Assembly (NCBI GenBank): GCA_964403335.1
Contig: CAYOFI010000009.1
Coordinates: forward strand, 1 to 62,225
Source of the DNA: CAZYAK01 sp964403335
GTDB taxonomy: Bacteria; Patescibacteriota; Gracilibacteria; Peribacterales; Peribacteraceae
Direction: 5' to 3'
Length of the DNA stretch: 62,225 nt
Shown here: in pieces, positions 1 to 7,294 of the stretch
Numbering within the stretch: the first letter of the stretch is position 1
Layout: every line of letters starts with the position of its first letter
Position numbers and translations under genes: made by a program
Notes under the pieces: generated by a model
Databases searched by the model: none
Told to the model about the DNA's origin: nothing
Seen by the model: only the letters and a program-made list of their open reading frames with translations

Positions 1-7
1 ACTGTAG

Positions 8-964
8 ATGTCCTCTTCCTCTTCCACTTGGTTACTTCTCAAGCGCGGCGTTCGGCGCGGCGTGTTGACGTTGTGGCGTGAGCGCGAATACGGAACCACA
101 TTGGGTGTGCTGTGCGGCGTCGCGTTTTTGGCGCAACTCTTGGTCCTCCTCACGCTTGGCGCGCAGTCGGTGCAGGGGATGCTGCAGTCGCAGCTGGATC
201 TTCGTTTGCAGGTGCATGAAGGGGCTGCAGACCAACAGGTGCAGGAATTTTTGGTGGCTCTCCAGGCGCAGCCGTTCACGGAAGCGGTGAGATTCGTCAC
301 GCGCGAGGAAGCCTACGAACAAGAGAAGAAGCGCAACCCGGAACTCACGTCGCTCCTCGAGGATTTCCAGATCGATAATCCATATCCCGATACCGTCGCG
401 GTGACCCTCAAGTCCCTCACCGACTACGACGCGTTCGCCGACTTCACGCGGCAGGCGACGTGGAAAGACACCGTCGATCCTGCTTTCCTCACGCAGACCA
501 CGGACCAAGAACAGGAAGTGCGCCAGATGCTCACGCTCACCCGCGCGGGCCGCATGCTTTCCATCGGGTTCCTGGCGCTGACCGGTGCTGTGCTCTTGTT
601 TGTGCTGATGGAACTGACACGTCGACGGGCGTTGCTGCGCAGTGAAGAGATTTTGGTGGAGCGATTGTTCGGCGCGCGGGAGGCATCGGTGCTGGTGCCG
701 TTTGCGACCGAGGCGGGATTGCTGCTATTTCTCGCTGTTGCCATCAGTGCAGCCCTCCTCGCAGGTCTTATCGCCGTCGGCCCTTCGGTCCTGCCCTCAC
801 TGAGCGGAAGCGGCGCATTCGCGGCGTTGCGCACGGAAACGTCGTCGCTCGTCCGCTCCTTGGGTCCGCTCATCCTCATTGTCGAATTCCTGGCCATTCC
901 GTTCCTGGCGTTCGCAGGGGCGTATTTGGGCATGAGGCGGAAGAGGGAGATGATGCTAGGGTAG
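8..964 (+). CDS. ftsX: Cell-division ABC transporter permease FtsX
   Basis: FtsX is the membrane half of the FtsEX complex. It couples the divisome to peptidoglycan hydrolase activation outside the cell. The 318-residue product has the family layout: a basic cytoplasmic N-terminus, a first membrane segment at about residues 27-52, a large extracytoplasmic domain at about 53-180, and three further membrane segments near 183-203, 230-258 and 285-309. The family-typical NPYPDTVAVTL stretch lies in the extracytoplasmic domain. The ATG at position 8 gives the expected full length. ftsE would be expected just before the window and cannot be seen. The next gene, recO, starts 5 nt after the stop, so the two are probably cotranscribed. 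Confidence 0.93.
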   Translation: MSSSSSTWLLLKRGVRRGVLTLWREREYGTTLGVLCGVAFLAQLLVLLTLGAQSVQGMLQSQLDLRLQVHEGAADQQVQEFLVALQAQPFTEAVRFVTREEAYEQEKKRNPELTSLLEDFQIDNPYPDTVAVTLKSLTDYDAFADFTRQATWKDTVDPAFLTQTTDQEQEVRQMLTLTRAGRMLSIGFLALTGAVLLFVLMELTRRRALLRSEEILVERLFGAREASVLVPFATEAGLLLFLAVAISAALLAGLIAVGPSVLPSLSGSGAFAALRTETSSLVRSLGPLILIVEFLAIPFLAFAGAYLGMRRKREMMLG

Positions 965-968
965 GGGC

Positions 969-1610
969 ATGCCGCAGTCGTACTCGCTCAATGCCATCGT
1001 GCTCAAAACCTACAACGTCGGTGAGGCCGACAGATATTGCGTGCTGTTTACGCGCGAGAAGGGACGCTTGGCCGTGCGCGCGGCGGGAGTGCGCAAGACG
1101 ACGAGCCGCATGGGCGGGTCATTGCTGATGCCGCGGCATGTGCAGATCACCGTGAAAGAAAGCAGCGCGGGATGGATTGCGGCGAACGTGCAGGTGACCG
1201 ATACGCATACGGAGACGATCGATCCGTCGGCATTCGCGGACGTCGCCGAAGGCATCGAAGTCCTGCTCCGTCTGACGCAAGACGATGAGCCGCTGCCGAG
1301 AGTGTTCGACGCGACGTTGGAATTTTTACGGTCCTGCCGGCGCCATCATCCGCAGGCGTGTCTGATCTACCAGCTCTGCGTGCTGCATCTACTGGGACTC
1401 CTTCCGGGTGACGAAGAGATGCAGCATTTTTTTGAGCTGTCGGAAGCCGAACGCGTGTTCATCGCCGCCGCCCGCGAAGGACACTTTTTCCAAGAGTCAC
1501 CTGTCGAGAGTACGCATCAGCTGGAACGCCTGCGCGACAAATTTTTGCAGGAACATCTGTCGGGGCCGCTGAAGGCGCCGAGGGTGACGTCGATGATGCG
1601 AGGAGAATAG
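969..1610 (+). CDS. recO: DNA repair protein RecO
   Basis: RecO helps RecR load RecA onto SSB-coated DNA in the RecF pathway. The N-terminal OB-fold signature is clear: a YSLNAIVLKTYNVGEADR-type beta strand, then a TREKGRLAVRAAG segment and the KTTSRMGGSL motif. The rest is a helical C-terminal domain. At 213 residues it is slightly shorter than the usual ~240. I see no Cys4 zinc knuckle, which many RecO proteins have. It follows ftsX by 5 nt and converges on the VanW-domain gene, with a hairpin-forming repeat between the two. Confidence 0.9.
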   Translation: MPQSYSLNAIVLKTYNVGEADRYCVLFTREKGRLAVRAAGVRKTTSRMGGSLLMPRHVQITVKESSAGWIAANVQVTDTHTETIDPSAFADVAEGIEVLLRLTQDDEPLPRVFDATLEFLRSCRRHHPQACLIYQLCVLHLLGLLPGDEEMQHFFELSEAERVFIAAAREGHFFQESPVESTHQLERLRDKFLQEHLSGPLKAPRVTSMMRGE

Positions 1611-1618
1611 TGGGCGAC

Positions 1619-1750
1619 AAATTACACCGAAGAAACAAGAAGCAAAAAAGTCTCCAATAAATCAAATCTGAATGATCAATGATGTAAGTGTTTGATTTTT
1701 CGGTCCTTGCTGTTTGTTTCTTCACTGTTTCTTGTTTCTTCGGTGCAATT
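1619..1750. repeat. Long inverted repeat between convergent recO and VanW genes
   Basis: The left arm (1619-1646, ACACCGAAGAAACAAGAAGC) and the right arm (1722-1750, GTTTCTTGTTTCTTCGGTG) are near-perfect reverse complements about 75 nt apart. Each arm is a small tandem array of GAAACAA-like units. The right arm touches the stop codon of the VanW gene, and the left arm begins 9 nt after the recO stop. A bidirectional terminator is possible, but there is no terminal T-run. It belongs with the tandem-unit hairpins seen elsewhere in the window. Confidence 0.75.
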
Positions 1751-3047
1751 AAGGCGTCACAATATCAATAACGGGAGCAGCTTCCAATCCTCCCAGTGTC
1801 TCAGTCGGCAGTGCCTCCACTCCCACTTCATAAAACAGCGGCCTGGCTTCGTAGATAGAGAGGACGGTTTCCGTTTTGCCCGTGCCCGTCGACGGTCCTC
1901 CGGATAATGACCGGTACCATTCGACGGTGATGCCGGCATGGCGGTCGCCCACTTTGCGGCGCTGTCCCGGCGCGAGTTCGGTTGTGAAGATGGTGCGGTC
2001 GGGCGGCGGGGCGCGCGTGCCGAGGACGACCGGTCCCCAGACTTCAGTCTTGCGGCTGTCTTTCGTGCCGTAGTAGATGAAGTACGCGTGGCTGTCCTCC
2101 GAGTACGTTTGGATGAGCAGCGCCGACGGGCCGTCGTTCGTGAATTTCATGTCGGGATTGGGCGGGTACACCGTCGCGTCCGTCCCTTGCGGTCCGTAAT
2201 AGCTGACGGCATAGCTGTGGTTTTTGCGCTGCTCAATGGGGAAACCATACTCCCATGCTCCGCGGTATGCCGTTGAGCTCACCTGGCAGAGGCCGCCACC
2301 GTAGTCCGGCTCCGTGCGGTCGCCTTTGATCACGAGTTCGCGGCGATAGCCCGTGGAGCCGTCGACGGGGCCGAGCACGTCTCCGAAAGAAAACAGTTCG
2401 CCTTGCTTGATCACGTGCCCGTTGAATTTGCCGAGACCCACGGCGATGTTGTGTCGGCGATTGACGGGCGATCCGTCGAACGCCGATTCGCCGACCGTCA
2501 CCACTTCTTTGATCCCCATGCTCTGCAGCTGCGGATCGTTCACCGTCACTTGTGGTTGCGTTTCGTGCACGACGAGCACGATGTCCGTCGCGTTTTCCTG
2601 CAGCGCCCGCAGAGTCGCCGCGACAGCCGCGGCAAGATCCGTTTCCCGCCCCGTCAGTCCCACGCCATCGAACACAATCGCCCCGGATGCTCCGCGGCTG
2701 ATGGTCACGGCGCCGGCGGGACGGTCAAACTTCGCGGAAATTTCCTGTTCCAACGTCGTGCGGATCGCGGCGGTGTTCCAAGAGATCTCCGATGACCGGC
2801 TGACGCCGGCCGGAAGTGCCGGAACGCTGTCGCCATCCACGCGCCACTCGGAGAGCGGCACGATCGGCCGGCCGTTGAGCGTCCATACCTCGTGGACGCC
2901 GTGCCAGTCCGGATATCTGTCCGGATCCAGCGTGAAGAGGAAGTGGTCGTGGCGGTAGGTGATGGGCGCGTACGCGGCATGAACGGAATCCATCGGGAAG
3001 AAGCCGAGGAAACCGAAGAAACCGAGGATGAAGAGGGCGCGGCGCAC
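1749..3047 (-). CDS. Secreted VanW-domain protein
   Basis: The VanW domain is a conserved surface-protein domain whose biochemical activity is not settled. The 432-residue product opens with a signal peptide (MRRALFILGFFGFLGFF, cleavage after about residue 25). A peptidoglycan-binding-like N-terminal part follows. The VanW core lies at about residues 195-330, with FSFGDVLGP, YGGGLCQVSSTAYRGAW and NHSYAVSYYGPQGTDATVY motifs. The hydrophobic signal core is encoded by a 9-nt tandem repeat (about 2997-3029, unit GAAACCGAG), related to the intergenic repeat units of this genome. The gene converges with recO. Export and surface location are inferred. Confidence 0.88.
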   Translation of the reverse strand: MRRALFILGFFGFLGFFPMDSVHAAYAPITYRHDHFLFTLDPDRYPDWHGVHEVWTLNGRPIVPLSEWRVDGDSVPALPAGVSRSSEISWNTAAIRTTLEQEISAKFDRPAGAVTISRGASGAIVFDGVGLTGRETDLAAAVAATLRALQENATDIVLVVHETQPQVTVNDPQLQSMGIKEVVTVGESAFDGSPVNRRHNIAVGLGKFNGHVIKQGELFSFGDVLGPVDGSTGYRRELVIKGDRTEPDYGGGLCQVSSTAYRGAWEYGFPIEQRKNHSYAVSYYGPQGTDATVYPPNPDMKFTNDGPSALLIQTYSEDSHAYFIYYGTKDSRKTEVWGPVVLGTRAPPPDRTIFTTELAPGQRRKVGDRHAGITVEWYRSLSGGPSTGTGKTETVLSIYEARPLFYEVGVEALPTETLGGLEAAPVIDIVTP

Positions 3048-3110
3048 GGGCGTGAGTGTATAGGAAGGAGACAGGAAATCATCTTTTGTGGCATCATTTT
3101 GAGTGGTATA

Positions 3111-3138
3111 TTGACTTTTAATGAAATTTTTGTATCAT
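3111..3138 (+). promoter_or_regulatory. Sigma-70-like promoter of the 3162 gene
   Basis: TTGACT at 3111-3116 and TATCAT at 3133-3138 are separated by 16 nt, and the ATG is at 3162. Transcription would start near 3145. The region is AT-rich relative to its flanks and lies between divergent genes. Confidence 0.55.
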
Positions 3139-3161
3139 ATCTTTCACTCGTTTACGACACT

Positions 3162-3791
3162 ATGAGCAATATTCCCTCAGATGGCAGCGAGACTCCGGGT
3201 GCCGAAGAAGGTCTCTCCAATGAAGAGCGTTTGATACGTCAGGTAGAAATATTCATGGAGCAGAAATTGCAACGGACATATAAATTGAATGAAGGACGTG
3301 TCATGGGTTTTGAAGTGACACATGCTGATCGCAAATTCGGCATATACCGAGTGACGGTCACAGTGAGTGCGCTGAGCCAGAGCGTGGTGGATCGTGTTCG
3401 CGCTATTGTGGGTACGCCGTGCATGATCCCCGTCGATGGTCGTGAGACGGAGGTGGAGATCCGATTTGTGGAAAACACGGAGAAGGAAAGTGGTGCTTTG
3501 CCGAAGATCAAGGAATACGTTCAGGAACTTCTTGGGAAGAATGTCGCAGATGTCCGGCTGCATGGAAAGATGGTGGAACTGGTCGTGATGCCCGGGCGAC
3601 AGGAATACGCGTGTTTCACTCTGACTAATCAATATTCTTCTTCTGACTGGATACGGGCACGACGCGACGATCATCTCTTGCTCGGCATATATGTGCGACC
3701 TGGCACGCCTGAGTATGACTTGTTTACAGAGTGTCTTGTGGAACGAGACGGACGGATGATGCTGTGCTTTGATATTGTCGAAGAAGACTAA
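3162..3791 (+). CDS. Hypothetical protein, 209 residues
   Basis: I do not recognise a family. The soluble-looking product has an acidic N-terminus (about residues 1-25), a helical segment containing RLIRQVEIFMEQKLQR, then alternating strand-like and charged segments. There is no signal peptide or membrane segment. The ATG at 3162 is chosen because it follows a good promoter and because the longer open frame upstream overlaps the divergent VanW gene. The stop codon overlaps that of the convergent RNase HI gene by 3 nt. Confidence 0.7.
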   Translation: MSNIPSDGSETPGAEEGLSNEERLIRQVEIFMEQKLQRTYKLNEGRVMGFEVTHADRKFGIYRVTVTVSALSQSVVDRVRAIVGTPCMIPVDGRETEVEIRFVENTEKESGALPKIKEYVQELLGKNVADVRLHGKMVELVVMPGRQEYACFTLTNQYSSSDWIRARRDDHLLLGIYVRPGTPEYDLFTECLVERDGRMMLCFDIVEED

Positions 3792-4396
3792 AATCCTATC
3801 GAGGGCCGCACCGACGGCCTCGCCGGCCGCGATTTCCCCATGTGCGCATCCAGTGCTTTATTCACCAGCGCATCGGCTCTGTAGTTATCCGACCGGGGAA
3901 TGTGCTTGAAGATGATGTCGGCAAAGCGCAGGGAGAGCTTCTTCACTTCTTCGTACAGCGGTTGCAGTGTGGGCATCTTTACGCGGTATTCGCCGTTCAT
4001 CTGTTTCACGATCAATTCGGAATCCAAGTGGCAGATTAAACGATTCGGTTGATATTTCTCCGACATCTTCAGTCCTTCGATCAATGCGCGGTACTCGGCG
4101 ACGTTGTTGGTTTCGATCCCGATAGCTTCGCCTTTCTGTTCCAAGGTCACGCCGCGCGCGGGGTCTTCCAGAATGCAGCCGATGCCTGCTTCACCGGGGT
4201 TCCCGCGCGATCCGCCATCCGTAAACAGGTGCAGCGTGCCGCCGACCATGTCCGCCTGCACGCTGTCTTCTTCCTCTTCCGGTTCAAACTCCGTGAGTGC
4301 CTCTTCCAGCGCATCCACCACAAACCGCTCCCGGTCTTCGGCATCGGGGAACACGTCCCGTATGCGGCGTTCAAGCGAAGGAGGGAGGTGGAGCAT
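3788..4396 (-). CDS. Ribonuclease HI family protein
   Basis: RNase HI degrades RNA in RNA:DNA hybrids. All four acidic catalytic positions are visible in this 202-residue protein: D60 (FTDGGSRGNPG), E101 (NNVAEYRALI), D125 (HLDSELIVKQMNG) and D175 (NYRADALVN). About 50 residues, acidic in part, precede the domain and are not typical of E. coli RnhA. The sequence looks closer to the archaeal/Firmicute RNase HI-like group. The start codon lies next to the left arm of an AATTGAAA hairpin element, so no Shine-Dalgarno site is present. Confidence 0.9.
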   Translation of the reverse strand: MLHLPPSLERRIRDVFPDAEDRERFVVDALEEALTEFEPEEEEDSVQADMVGGTLHLFTDGGSRGNPGEAGIGCILEDPARGVTLEQKGEAIGIETNNVAEYRALIEGLKMSEKYQPNRLICHLDSELIVKQMNGEYRVKMPTLQPLYEEVKKLSLRFADIIFKHIPRSDNYRADALVNKALDAHMGKSRPARPSVRPSIGF

Positions 4397-4400
4397 GGAA

Positions 4401-4543
4401 TGAAAAATTGAAAATTGAGGATTGAAAATTTTGGGAGCTCAACACAAATCAGCAGTGTCCTCGTTGCTGGAGAATATCGCAAGAAGCTATAAAAACAGAA
4501 TTGCTTCCATCATTTTCAATTTTCAATTCTTCATTTTCAATTA
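4401..4543. repeat. AATTGAAA-family inverted repeat, copy 1
   Basis: The left arm (about 4401-4432) is an array of AATTGAAAATTG-like units and the right arm (4511-4543) is its reverse complement. An ~80-nt spacer ends in CTTCCAT. The right arm overlaps the TAA stop codon of the upstream Fe-S carrier gene, and the left arm lies just upstream of the RNase HI start codon. Confidence 0.8.
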
Positions 4544-5110
4544 CCTTGTGCAATCACAACTCCCCCCACACCCGCAACTGCTGTTCGCCGGATCATTCGA
4601 CGGAAGATCCAATTTGAAGCGGCCGTCGCGGAAATCGATGGTCGATCCGCCGATGCGCTTGAGGGTCATTGCCGAGGCAAACAGGCGCACCTCGGGGACT
4701 TCCTCATTGCGGAATGTCGTCTCGGTTTCTTCCGGTTCGGTACGGAACTCCATGCAAAATCCTCCCGAGCCGTCCACGATCACCGCCAACCCCTCGCCCG
4801 CTTTTCCTTCCGATGCCGCGACGTCCGCGATCGCGCGCGCGGCGGCGGTCGTCACGGTCAACGTCTGCGGTTTGGGGGGAAGACGATCGAGCATCTCATT
4901 TAAGTCCGTCACCAGCGCGTCGATCTCCGCATCATCGTAGCCGTGCGTCCGGCACCCCGCGTCCAAGTTTTCCGTCGCGGCACCCGTGCAGTGAAAACAG
5001 TGCAGTCCGTACTCCGCAAGCACGTCTTTGGCCTCCGGACAGAAGGCGACGATGTCGGCGATCGGCATATCCTTGCGGATGATGGGCGTGGCAGTCGGTT
5101 GCGAGGTCAT
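4541..5110 (-). CDS. DUF1858-like redox domain fused to A-type Fe-S carrier
   Basis: Two domains are joined in 189 residues. Residues 12-75 match the small DUF1858/redox-disulfide family (CPEAKDVLAEYG followed by C38-x-x-C41). Residues 83-187 match A-type (IscA/SufA/HesB) Fe-S carriers, with C119 (GGFCMEF), the GGSTIDF strand and the C-terminal C179-G-C181 pair. Extra cysteines C185 and C187 follow. A-type proteins deliver Fe-S clusters to client enzymes. The fusion may couple cluster transfer to thiol redox, which is inference. The ATG at 5110 is chosen because it opens the DUF1858 domain; the longer frame upstream is repeat-derived. SufS and SufU are encoded at 50.4-52.1 kb. Confidence 0.85.
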   Translation of the reverse strand: MTSQPTATPIIRKDMPIADIVAFCPEAKDVLAEYGLHCFHCTGAATENLDAGCRTHGYDDAEIDALVTDLNEMLDRLPPKPQTLTVTTAAARAIADVAASEGKAGEGLAVIVDGSGGFCMEFRTEPEETETTFRNEEVPEVRLFASAMTLKRIGGSTIDFRDGRFKLDLPSNDPANSSCGCGGSCDCTR

Positions 5111-5132
5111 GGATAGAGTGTAGGGGATGCGG

Positions 5133-5220
5133 GAAATCGAGGAAATCAAGGAAGTTGAAGAAATCGAGGAAAAATTCCCTCTCGTCGATTTCCTCGATTT
5201 CTTCGAAGTCTTCGATTTCC
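5133..5220. repeat. GAAATCGAG-family inverted repeat, copy 1
   Basis: The left arm holds four 9-nt units (GAAATCGAG, GAAATCAAG, GAAGTTGAA, GAAATCGAG). The right arm is the degenerate reverse complement and contains TTCGAAGTC as its third unit. The loop is AT-rich (AAAATTCCCT). It lies between divergent genes, so it is not simply a terminator. Confidence 0.85.
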
Positions 5221-5278
5221 TGTCATTTCCGTCATTCTTGTCTTTCCTATCCCCGACCTGACTTCTACCATACCTCCC

Positions 5279-6541
5279 GTGTCCACATTCACCCGCCGCT
5301 TCGGTATTCCGCTCCTGGCCCTCCTCATCGGGTGGCAGTTGGGCGTGGGGTACGGGCAGGGGGCGTTCAGCCGCCGCCCGGTTCTCACCGACATTCAACC
5401 GCAAGTCGGCAGCGGAAAGATCCTGACGGATCCGCAGGATCAGGCGGATTTGAGTGTGTTCTGGAGAACGTGGAAACTGCTTAATGCGCACTACATCGAT
5501 CCCAGCAAATTGGGATCCAACGTGTTGGTGGATGGTGCGGTCGCTGGATTGGTAGGCGCGGTGGGAGATCCGTACACCTTGTTTTTAAACACCAAGGAAG
5601 ACACGGCATTCCGCGACAGCTTGGCCGGAAATCTGCAGGGGATCGGCGCGGAATTGTCGGAGAAAGACGGAGCGATCGTCATTGTGGCACCGCTCAAAGG
5701 ATCACCTGCGGAAAAAGCGGGACTGTTGCCGCAAGACGTGTTGATTGAAGTCGACGGGCAATCCGTCGCGGGACAGACGCTCGATCAAGTCGTGAGCAAA
5801 GTGCGCGGGCCGAAGGGGACGTCGGTGAAAGTGACATTCCTGCGCGCCAAAGAGCCCAAGCCGCTCACGCTCACCATCACGCGCGCGGAAATCCACGTGC
5901 CCAGCGTGGAAGCCAAGATCGTGGAGAAAGACGGCAAGTCCATCGGCCACGTGGCGCTCCGGCAGTTCGGGGATTCCAGCGTGGAAGAGATGCGCGCGGA
6001 ATTGCAGAAGTTTGCGGATCAAAAAGTCGACGGCGTGATTTTGGATCTGCGCTTCAACGGCGGCGGATACTTGGATGGCGCGGTGGATTTGGTGTCGTTC
6101 TTCGTGCGCGAGGGAGAGGTGGTGACGGTCCAGCACCGCAACACGGCACCGGAGAAACACACGGTCTCCGGCCGCCCGATGCTCCCGGACATGCCGCTGG
6201 TCGTGCTGCAGAATGAAGGCTCGGCGAGCGCTTCGGAAATCACGGCGGGGGCGCTCCAAGATCACGGTCGCGCCACCATCATCGGGATGAAGAGCTATGG
6301 GAAGGGAACGGTGCAGGAGATTTTTGATCTGCCGGAAGGGGGAAGCGTGCGGATCACTGTTGCAAAATGGTTGACCCCCAAAGGCAAGGATTTGGGAAAG
6401 GAGGGAGTGCATCCGGACATCGAAGTCCAACGGACGGCGGAGGATTATGCGGCCGCAAAAGATCCCCAAATGGACGCGGCTGTAGAGTGGTTAGTCCATG
6501 GGACGAAACCTGCGTCAAGTTTCTCATCATCCGCTCAGTAA
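5279..6541 (+). CDS. S41 family C-terminal processing peptidase (CtpA/Prc type)
   Basis: This is a periplasmic or extracytoplasmic serine protease that cleaves proteins at nonpolar C-termini. The 420-residue protein has an N-terminal membrane anchor or signal (residues 8-27), a PDZ domain at about 115-200 (GIGAELSEKDGAIVIV, GSPAEKAGLLPQD), and the S41 catalytic domain. S317 in GSASASE and K342 in SYGKGTVQ form the expected Ser-Lys dyad at the family spacing of 25. The start is a GTG. A hairpin without a U-tract follows the stop. The gene is divergent from the Fe-S carrier. Confidence 0.92.
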   Translation: MSTFTRRFGIPLLALLIGWQLGVGYGQGAFSRRPVLTDIQPQVGSGKILTDPQDQADLSVFWRTWKLLNAHYIDPSKLGSNVLVDGAVAGLVGAVGDPYTLFLNTKEDTAFRDSLAGNLQGIGAELSEKDGAIVIVAPLKGSPAEKAGLLPQDVLIEVDGQSVAGQTLDQVVSKVRGPKGTSVKVTFLRAKEPKPLTLTITRAEIHVPSVEAKIVEKDGKSIGHVALRQFGDSSVEEMRAELQKFADQKVDGVILDLRFNGGGYLDGAVDLVSFFVREGEVVTVQHRNTAPEKHTVSGRPMLPDMPLVVLQNEGSASASEITAGALQDHGRATIIGMKSYGKGTVQEIFDLPEGGSVRITVAKWLTPKGKDLGKEGVHPDIEVQRTAEDYAAAKDPQMDAAVEWLVHGTKPASSFSSSAQ

Positions 6542-6553
6542 GCCAAAAATCGT

Positions 6554-6586
6554 GTCACAGATGTGTGGGGGAGGGACATCTGTGAC
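6554..6586. terminator. Hairpin downstream of the S41 peptidase gene
   Basis: GTCACAGATGT (6554-6564) and ACATCTGTGAC (6576-6586) pair perfectly over 11 bp with an 11-nt purine-rich loop. There is no T-run after the stem, so it may be a factor-dependent terminator or an mRNA-stabilising structure. Confidence 0.6.
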
Positions 6587-6659
6587 AGGAAGCAGTCCGC
6601 ACAGAGAATTTTACATGCAAAAGGGTGATAGGGCCCTGTATACGCGTACCACCTGTCCA

Positions 6660-6689
6660 TTGCCGGAACTGTATCAGATGTGGTACAAT
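6660..6689 (+). promoter_or_regulatory. Sigma-70-like promoter before the HTH/fibre operon
   Basis: TTGCCG (6660-6665) and TACAAT (6684-6689) are spaced by 18 nt. The HTH-protein ATG is at 6725, giving a predicted leader of about 30 nt. No other promoter is obvious before the giant fibre gene, so this one may drive both. Confidence 0.5.
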
Positions 6690-6724
6690 AGTTTGATATT
6701 TGCTGATCGAGCAGCCAAACACAC

Positions 6725-7294
6725 ATGCACAACTCTCACGCACACGTCACGGGCACGCATATTGCACACCTGTCCTCGCGCGTGCGCAGCGGGGAGATCG
6801 CGTTGAGTGAGAGAGCGCGTGAACGCTTGATGTGGCTGGAACATTTTTGCACGAATGGATACTCGGTCACGAGGACCTGCCGGCAGTTCCGTATCCCGCG
6901 CATGACGCTCTACCGCGTCTTGAACCGATTCCGTTCCGACAATCCTCAGTCGCTGGAAGATCAATCGCGCCGCCCGCATTCATCCCGTCCCGCCGCAACT
7001 CCTGTGCAACTGCCTGTCGTACAGCCGGAGTACCGCGCGCCGGTTTCTTCGGTCTGCGCGCATCCGCACTGTCTGGTCTGCACGCTGCGCAAATTTTTCA
7101 CGCGATGGAAGAGGGCGCTGGTGGTATCGAGCGTGCTGGTGAATGTTGCGTTCCTCGCGTCGTTGCTGGGAACCGCGTTGCTGGAAGGCCGTTCCGTCCA
7201 AGCCGATGTCGTTCACTCCGGCACCATCATCGAGAACGGCACATCATCCGAAGAAATTCCCGCAACGCCTCCTCCGTCCCTTCCGCTCCCGTGA
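6725..7294 (+). CDS. Membrane-anchored protein with transposase-type HTH domain
   Basis: The product has 189 residues. Residues 27-87 (LSERARERLMWLEHF, SVTRTCRQFRIPRMTLYRVL, SLEDQSRRPH) match the N-terminal helix-turn-helix of IS481/IS3-like transposases and integrases. No DDE catalytic domain follows. Instead there is a Pro-rich linker, a CAHPHCLVC cysteine/histidine cluster (about 110-118), one membrane segment (about 130-152) and a short Pro-rich extracytoplasmic tail. This looks like a domesticated DNA-binding domain tethered to the membrane. The stop overlaps the GTG start of the giant fibre gene (GTGA), so the two are likely translationally coupled and functionally linked. A role as regulator of fibre expression is inference. 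Confidence 0.8.
   Translation: MHNSHAHVTGTHIAHLSSRVRSGEIALSERARERLMWLEHFCTNGYSVTRTCRQFRIPRMTLYRVLNRFRSDNPQSLEDQSRRPHSSRPAATPVQLPVVQPEYRAPVSSVCAHPHCLVCTLRKFFTRWKRALVVSSVLVNVAFLASLLGTALLEGRSVQADVVHSGTIIENGTSSEEIPATPPPSLPLP

Noticed and set aside
6832..7290. N-terminal extension of the giant fibre frame by ~153 codons
   Set aside because: It overlaps the well-supported HTH gene in another frame, has low-complexity Arg/Pro/Ser composition, and the signal peptide begins at GTG 7291.
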